From positions 180,390,721 through 180,454,720 of the forward strand of contig NC_068939.1 in NCBI RefSeq assembly GCF_016801865.2: a stretch of DNA of 64,000 nt, read 5' to 3'. The position numbers and the translations under genes are program-made. How positions within the stretch are numbered: position 1 is the first letter of the stretch; each line of letters begins with the position of its first letter. Under the pieces are notes generated by a model, which saw only the letters and a list, made by a program, of their open reading frames with translations, was not told where the DNA came from and made no database searches. The DNA comes from Culex pipiens pallens. Its lineage: Eukaryota; Arthropoda; Insecta; Diptera; Culicidae. This document shows, in pieces, positions 59,070-64,000 of this stretch.

Positions 59070-60094
59070 CGAGTGCTGAAAAAATCAAGTTTTGCAACGA
59101 GTTACTTGCAACATTTTTTGCAATTCCGAAAAAACGCTTCAAGAATGAAATTTTATATCAAACATTCATGTTTTTAGTAAATTCACCGTCCAAAATGAAT
59201 AATATTGAAAAATGTTATTTTTTGATACCAGTGTTGAAAAGTTCAGCTTTAAAAGTAGAACATTTTTTTTAAATATTTTACATTATAGAAAATTAAAAGT
59301 TTGGATTAATAAGAAACATTTTGCTTAAGATTTCTTCATCAAATTACCCCCAACATTTTGAAAATGCCGGTTTAAAATATTTTTTAAAGCGCTTGGCATT
59401 TTTCTAAGAGTTTATCTGATGAAATACCCTTATCAGCCAAACATAGTTGAATGTTTAAGCTTTCAATTCATGCAAAAAGATCATAGTTTTGTGAGAAATT
59501 TACAGAGTTATGTGCGATACAAAAAAGGGGATCAAGTCTCCCCACTCTCCACTACAGCAAATGGCTCAGAGAGACCGATTGCGTTCTATCGCTTAAACTG
59601 CTCAAAATCAATGTTATCAAAAATGTTTGCAATTTCCTCGATATCACAACATCAAAGACATATTTCAGCACTGGTATCGAGAGGTGTTAATTTTTCATTC
59701 TGTTATTTTTGGTACAGAAAAGTAGGCCGTTTCGTTTCTCCAGAGGGACAGGAAAAGTTGACAGTTTCACAGCGGAATTGCAAAAAAATAATTTTTGAGA
59801 ATCGCTGTGAAACTGTCAATTTTTTCTGTCCTTCTGGAGAAACAAAACGGACTACTTTTAACTATCAAAAATAACAGATTTTAAAATCAATACTTTAAAA
59901 TCACAGTGCTGAAAAAACTTACTTAGCGAAACTAAAATGCGTGCTGAAAAGTTGAACTTTATAACACTTGTATCGAAAAGTAACTTTTTTTAACACATGA
60001 ATGAATGACATAAAATTTCATTCAAAAGTGTTTTTTGAAATTGCATAAATTGTTGTAAGCAACTCGTTGCCAAACTTGTTTTTTTCAGCACTCG
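59070..60094. mobile_element. MITE with CGAGTGCTG ends and a nested hairpin
   Basis: Inverted ends CGAGTGCTGAAAAAATCAAG and CTTGTTTTTTTCAGCACTCG over about 45 bp (including GCAACGAG/CTCGTTGC). Inside, 59700-59877 is a separate inverted repeat (CTGTTATTTTTGGTA … AAAAATAACAG) with CGTTTCGTTTCTCCAGA and its inverse, probably a nested smaller element. The 151-codon frame at 59419-59874 spans this hairpin and is not a gene. Confidence 0.7.
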
Positions 60095-60110
60095 TAGTAT
60101 TTAAACAACT

Positions 60111-60368
60111 CGGTAAACCTCGTTGGATAAATGTACGACGATGACATAAACTACTTCTTTGTCGGGATGAAAAAAAAAGTATCGTTTTTTTTAATTTAAA
60201 TTCAGCAACAAATTCTTATAATTCAAAAACGACGCAATTAATCAAAAAGAAATTGAAATCCTTTAGATTGCAAATTTAATTTTGCAACTAAAATTGCAGT
60301 TAAGAAGCTTTGAAAAAAAACGTTATTTTTTTTGTGCGAAATGCCTTTTTATCCAACGAGGTTTACCG
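60111..60368. mobile_element. 258-bp MITE with ~21-bp perfect inverted ends
   Basis: Starts CGGTAAACCTCGTTGGATAA and ends with its exact inverse. AT-rich centre. No TSD recognised. It lies only 16 bases from the preceding MITE. Confidence 0.75.
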
Positions 60369-62437
60369 TCAAGATAAGTGTCAAACCACAATTTTTGCAA
60401 CCAGCCAAAAAACTTATTTAGTACGAACAACCCATAACATTGAGTAGAGAATGGTTTGGACGAACCAATGATGCATAATTATTAAAATGACTTTAGAAAT
60501 GCATGGACAAAAATTCATCAAAATAAAAATAATCGTGATTCACTTTTTCACAAAATTCGCAATATCATTAAGCTGTTCAGTGCAGTGTTCTTTGTCCAAA
60601 AATCCAATAAAAACATTTCATGCTGGAAGGAATTCTATCTTTGCATTTAGCAATTTGTATAATTTAACAAGTTTAATTATAAATAGGAAAGCTTTTTGTA
60701 TTCTTCAAAAACTTGAAAACATACAAAAATGAAACGGACACAAATCGCTCAAAAAAATGAAAAAAAATACTTTAATCGCATTTTTACCAGATTTTTAATT
60801 TATGTTTGAGAAAATCTCTGTTTTTGCCCTAAGTTAATTGAAATTAAAAAAAAAATAATGGATCTCCGAAAAATAAACATAAATTAAGTCAGCCAAAAAA
60901 CCCAGCCCAAATTTGTTAAACCGCGTTTTTTCAAAAGCTCAGAAAGCACTTCAATGCCCAATTTTCTCTTGCAGGAAACTCATCTCGCTCATTGACTCCA
61001 ACATCCAAACACAAAAATTCGCTTGTGCTCGTTAGTGGCATGTGTTTAATTTATTAATTACTGGGGGGAGGTCACTCCCCAAAGACCAACATAACTGTAA
61101 ATTGTGGAATTTAAATAAAATGTGAAGTAAGTGATACGAATTCTAACTGTTGTTTCAAATTCCATCAAAACTATAATTTCATTAAAGCCACCCTACTGTG
61201 AAAGTGTCACACTTTTCAACACTCTGAGGGCCCATTTTTAAATTGTTGAAAAACACAGCGTGTGGACTTAATTAACATGCCACCCACCCGGCTGAAGTCA
61301 CACACCCTGCCACGGAATACGACCTTGTTTCTTGCATTTTTTTTGTGCGCTTTCGCGCTGGCTGTGACAGTTATGATTATTATTTACATCATCACCCATG
61401 CGGGGCACAGTGAGGGGTCTGTAACTTTACACACAATTTCCAGTGGGGGTTGAAACAGTTAAAAAATGGCGTGTTTTTCTTTTGCATGGGAAATTGTGGG
61501 AAATTCCACACCCTGGTATGTTGAAGGTGCAAAATTTACTGAGTGTTATTATCCACATTTTTAAAATTTCGCAGATTTTCTATATAATTAATATCTTTAA
61601 TGAAATTTTTATGAAAATCCATCCAGGAAGTGCAAAGTCTCTCACAAACAGCAGAATCTTGCTGACGTTTCAAGTTTACAATTCCTCCTAATTCTCACCC
61701 TCACCCTGCACAGAGGGTCAAAAGCTGCAAGACAGGTGAAAAGTTTTATAATCTGTATGCTAATTAGGCAGCCATTTTTTTTTTCATTTCGTGTGAATTT
61801 CACTTTCAGTCCCGCCAGAAGAGATCTGCCAAGGTGGAAAAAGTGAAAAGCACCTGGAAATGGATTTTCCATTTTTAGCCTCGAATCGAGCACCCTTTTC
61901 ATCTTCTCAGTTTTGCGTTTTATTTTTTCCCAAGAATCTCCTCCGGGAAGGAATTATCCTGCAATGATAACTCGTAATGAGTTTTCCTTGTTTCCGTTTG
62001 GGTGCACGGCAAAATGATAGCCAGCTGCTTTCCGGGGAAAATTCTGCAGTGAACGATTTTATGGTTGATGAAAAATTGCAATGTTCTGGAGCTCAAGAGC
62101 AGCAAGTGATTATGTCTCGAGGGAGGAATATTTCAGGAAAAATATTTGACGCTCGGCTGAACACTCAAGCTTTTATTGATAAAAATGGTAGATTTCAGTT
62201 TTTGTTCATTTGTTTCGTTATTTAAGCACAACACTAAGCTGAATTATGGATCACCTTTCAACAGCTGGCTAATTCAAAATAGAAAGAAAAGTTGGCTGTT
62301 GCTTTATGGATCGAGTAAATTAACTGAAAAAAAAACAATTCAAAATAAACCTTAAAATATTGATCGATAACAAAAACAAAACGTCAAATTTGTCTTCCAA
62401 AAACTCATACATATTTTTTTGCCAATAGAATTGCTTG
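60369..62437. other. AT-rich DNA then unique island, no gene recognised
   Basis: 60369-60940 is AT-rich. 60940-62340 has more balanced composition and no window repeats. A 58-codon frame from ATG 61277 has one hydrophobic segment (see findings) but is too short to call as a gene. Confidence 0.35.
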
Positions 62438-63568
62438 ACATAAAACATAAAACATAAAACATAAAACATAAAACATAAAACATAAAACATAAAACATAAA
62501 ACATAAAACATAAAACATAAAACATAAAACATAAAACATAAAACATAAAACATAAAACATAAAACATAAAACATAAAACATAAAACATAAAACATAAAAC
62601 ATAAAACATAAAACATAAAACATAAAACATAAAACATAAAACATAAAACATAAAACATAAAACATAAAACATAAAACATAAAACATAAAACATAAAACAT
62701 AAAACATAAAACATAAAACATAAAACATAAAACATAAAACATAAAACATAAAACATAAAACATAAAACATAAAACATAAAACATAAAACATAAAACATAA
62801 AACATAAAACATAAAACATAAAACATAAAACATAAAACATAAAACATAAAACATAAAACATAAAACATAAAACATAAAACATAAAACATAAAACATAAAA
62901 CATAAAACATAAAACATAAAACATAAAACATAAAACATAAAACATAAAACATAAAACATAAAACATAAAACATAAAACATAAAAAATAAAACATAAAACA
63001 TAAAACATAAAACATAAAACATAAAACATAAAACATAAAACATAAAACATAAAACATAAAACATAAAACATAAAACATAAAACATAAAACATAAAACATA
63101 AAACATAAAACATAAAACATAAAACATAAAACATAAAACATAAAACATAAAACATAAAACATAAAACATAAAACATAAAACATAAAACATAAAACATAAA
63201 ACATAAAACATAAAACATAAAACATAAAACATAAAACATAAAACATAAAACATAAAACATAAAACATAAAACATAAAACATAAAACATAAAACATAAAAC
63301 ATAAAACATAAAACATAAAACATAAAACATAAAACATAAAACATAAAACATAAAACATTAAACATAAAACATAAAACATAAAACATAAAACATAAAACAT
63401 AAAACATAAAACATAAAACATAAAACATAAAACATAAAACATAAAACATAAAACATAAAACATAAAACATAAAACATAAAACATAAAACATAAAACATAA
63501 AACATAAAACATAAAACATAAAACATAAAACATAAAACATAAAACATAAAACATAAAACATAAAACAT
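62438..63568 (+). repeat. (ACATAAA)n heptamer array, ~161 copies
   Basis: 1131 bp of a 7-bp unit with only two visible changes (AAAAAATAAA at about 62983 and ACATTAA at about 63358). Minus-strand frames are all open (FMFYVLC-type translation), an artefact of the unit. Confidence 0.98.
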
Positions 63569-64000
63569 TAATAAACAAAAAAAATAAATTAAATTAGGTA
63601 AAACACGCTTTAAAATTATTTCTAGCTTAAACCGTGGTGAGATAAATATTTTGCTCGATTTGAAGGCATTCTAAAAATTTTGAAGGAATATTTTCCTTCA
63701 AAAAAAAAGTTCTCAGAATTCTGAGATACATATTTTTCTTCAAAAAAAAGTTCTCAAATCTCTGAAAAGTATATTTTCCATCAACAAACGTTTAAAAAAA
63801 AAGTTTCGAAATCGTTGTCTTCTGCCGTTACTCATGCTATGTAATTTATAAAAAATTTAATTACAATTCAAATTTGCAATAACTCAGGGAGGTAAATTTA
63901 TTAACATAGCTTATCAGCAACAAACGCACGGTAAAATGATTGGAACTAGGTGATTAATCAATTAAAAAGGTTTTTTTTTTGTAATTTTAGCTATCTCGTT
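63569..64000. other. AT-rich DNA, no gene recognised
   Basis: Contains three imperfect repeats of CTTCAAAAAAAAGTTCTCA at about 63695-63775. Otherwise nothing recognised. Confidence 0.3.

Noticed and set aside
59419..59874. 151-residue frame as a gene
   Set aside because: It spans an inverted-repeat hairpin inside a MITE; its second half is read from the inverse of the first.

Overview
The window looks like mosquito nuclear DNA, probably a culicine and possibly Culex. The only confidently recognised gene is an intronless insect long-wavelength opsin whose sequence resembles mosquito GPRop proteins. Almost everything else is AT-rich intergenic or intronic DNA packed with transposable elements (TEs), several of them tRNA-derived SINEs with two tRNA-like heads, an arrangement described for the Culex 'Twin' SINEs. 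The species call is an inference; no database was searched.

Layout. 1-2.1 kb: GC-richer unique DNA with one candidate 5' coding exon (1590-1839, low confidence). 2.1-7.2 kb: two foldback elements (family FB-B), a diverged ~127-bp satellite block and a MITE. 7.2-9.4 kb: unique DNA. 9.44-10.17 kb: a non-autonomous hAT element with a perfect 8-bp target-site duplication (TSD). 10.2-13.7 kb: satellite and foldback debris. 13.7-15.7 kb: unique DNA. 15.7-18.5 kb: MITEs, one of them split by a 1.9-kb foldback element (family FB-A). 18.85-24.67 kb: a 5.8-kb near-perfect palindrome with CACTA-type tips and two head-to-head arrays of a 144-bp monomer. 25.3-27.2 kb and 28.5-29.5 kb: unique islands. 29.57-30.79 kb: a pure heptamer array. 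30.8-35.65 kb: ~127-bp satellite interrupted by a MITE and a foldback. 36.2-37.6 kb: the opsin gene with TATA box, RCSI/P3-type photoreceptor site and poly(A) signal. 38.5-43.4 kb: decayed repeats and a SINE with an 11-bp TSD. 43.5-46.4 kb: unique DNA, a heptamer array and a MITE. 46.49-49.69 kb: a 9-bp array grading into a degenerate ~11-bp array. 49.7-52.1 kb: unique DNA. 52.1-54.4 kb: a SINE inserted in a satellite-bearing element, plus a MITE. 55.8-56.7 kb and 60.9-62.4 kb: unique islands. 57.7-60.4 kb: a second hAT and two MITEs. 62.44-63.57 kb: a third pure heptamer array.

Biology. The opsin is a complete Gq-type visual pigment with its retinal lysine, disulfide, DRY, NPxxY and a compact photoreceptor-type promoter. 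The rest is a record of nested transposition. Several insertions can be dated relative to one another because an unoccupied copy of the target repeat lies elsewhere in the window. The strongest candidates for something not previously described are the CACTA-tipped palindrome carrying satellite arrays, the two related foldback families that make 4-bp TSDs, the association of a ~127-bp satellite with a pogo/Tigger-like transposon end, and the clustering of four very long, nearly pure 7- or 9-bp arrays. No viral, bacterial, CRISPR or transposase-coding sequence was recognised.
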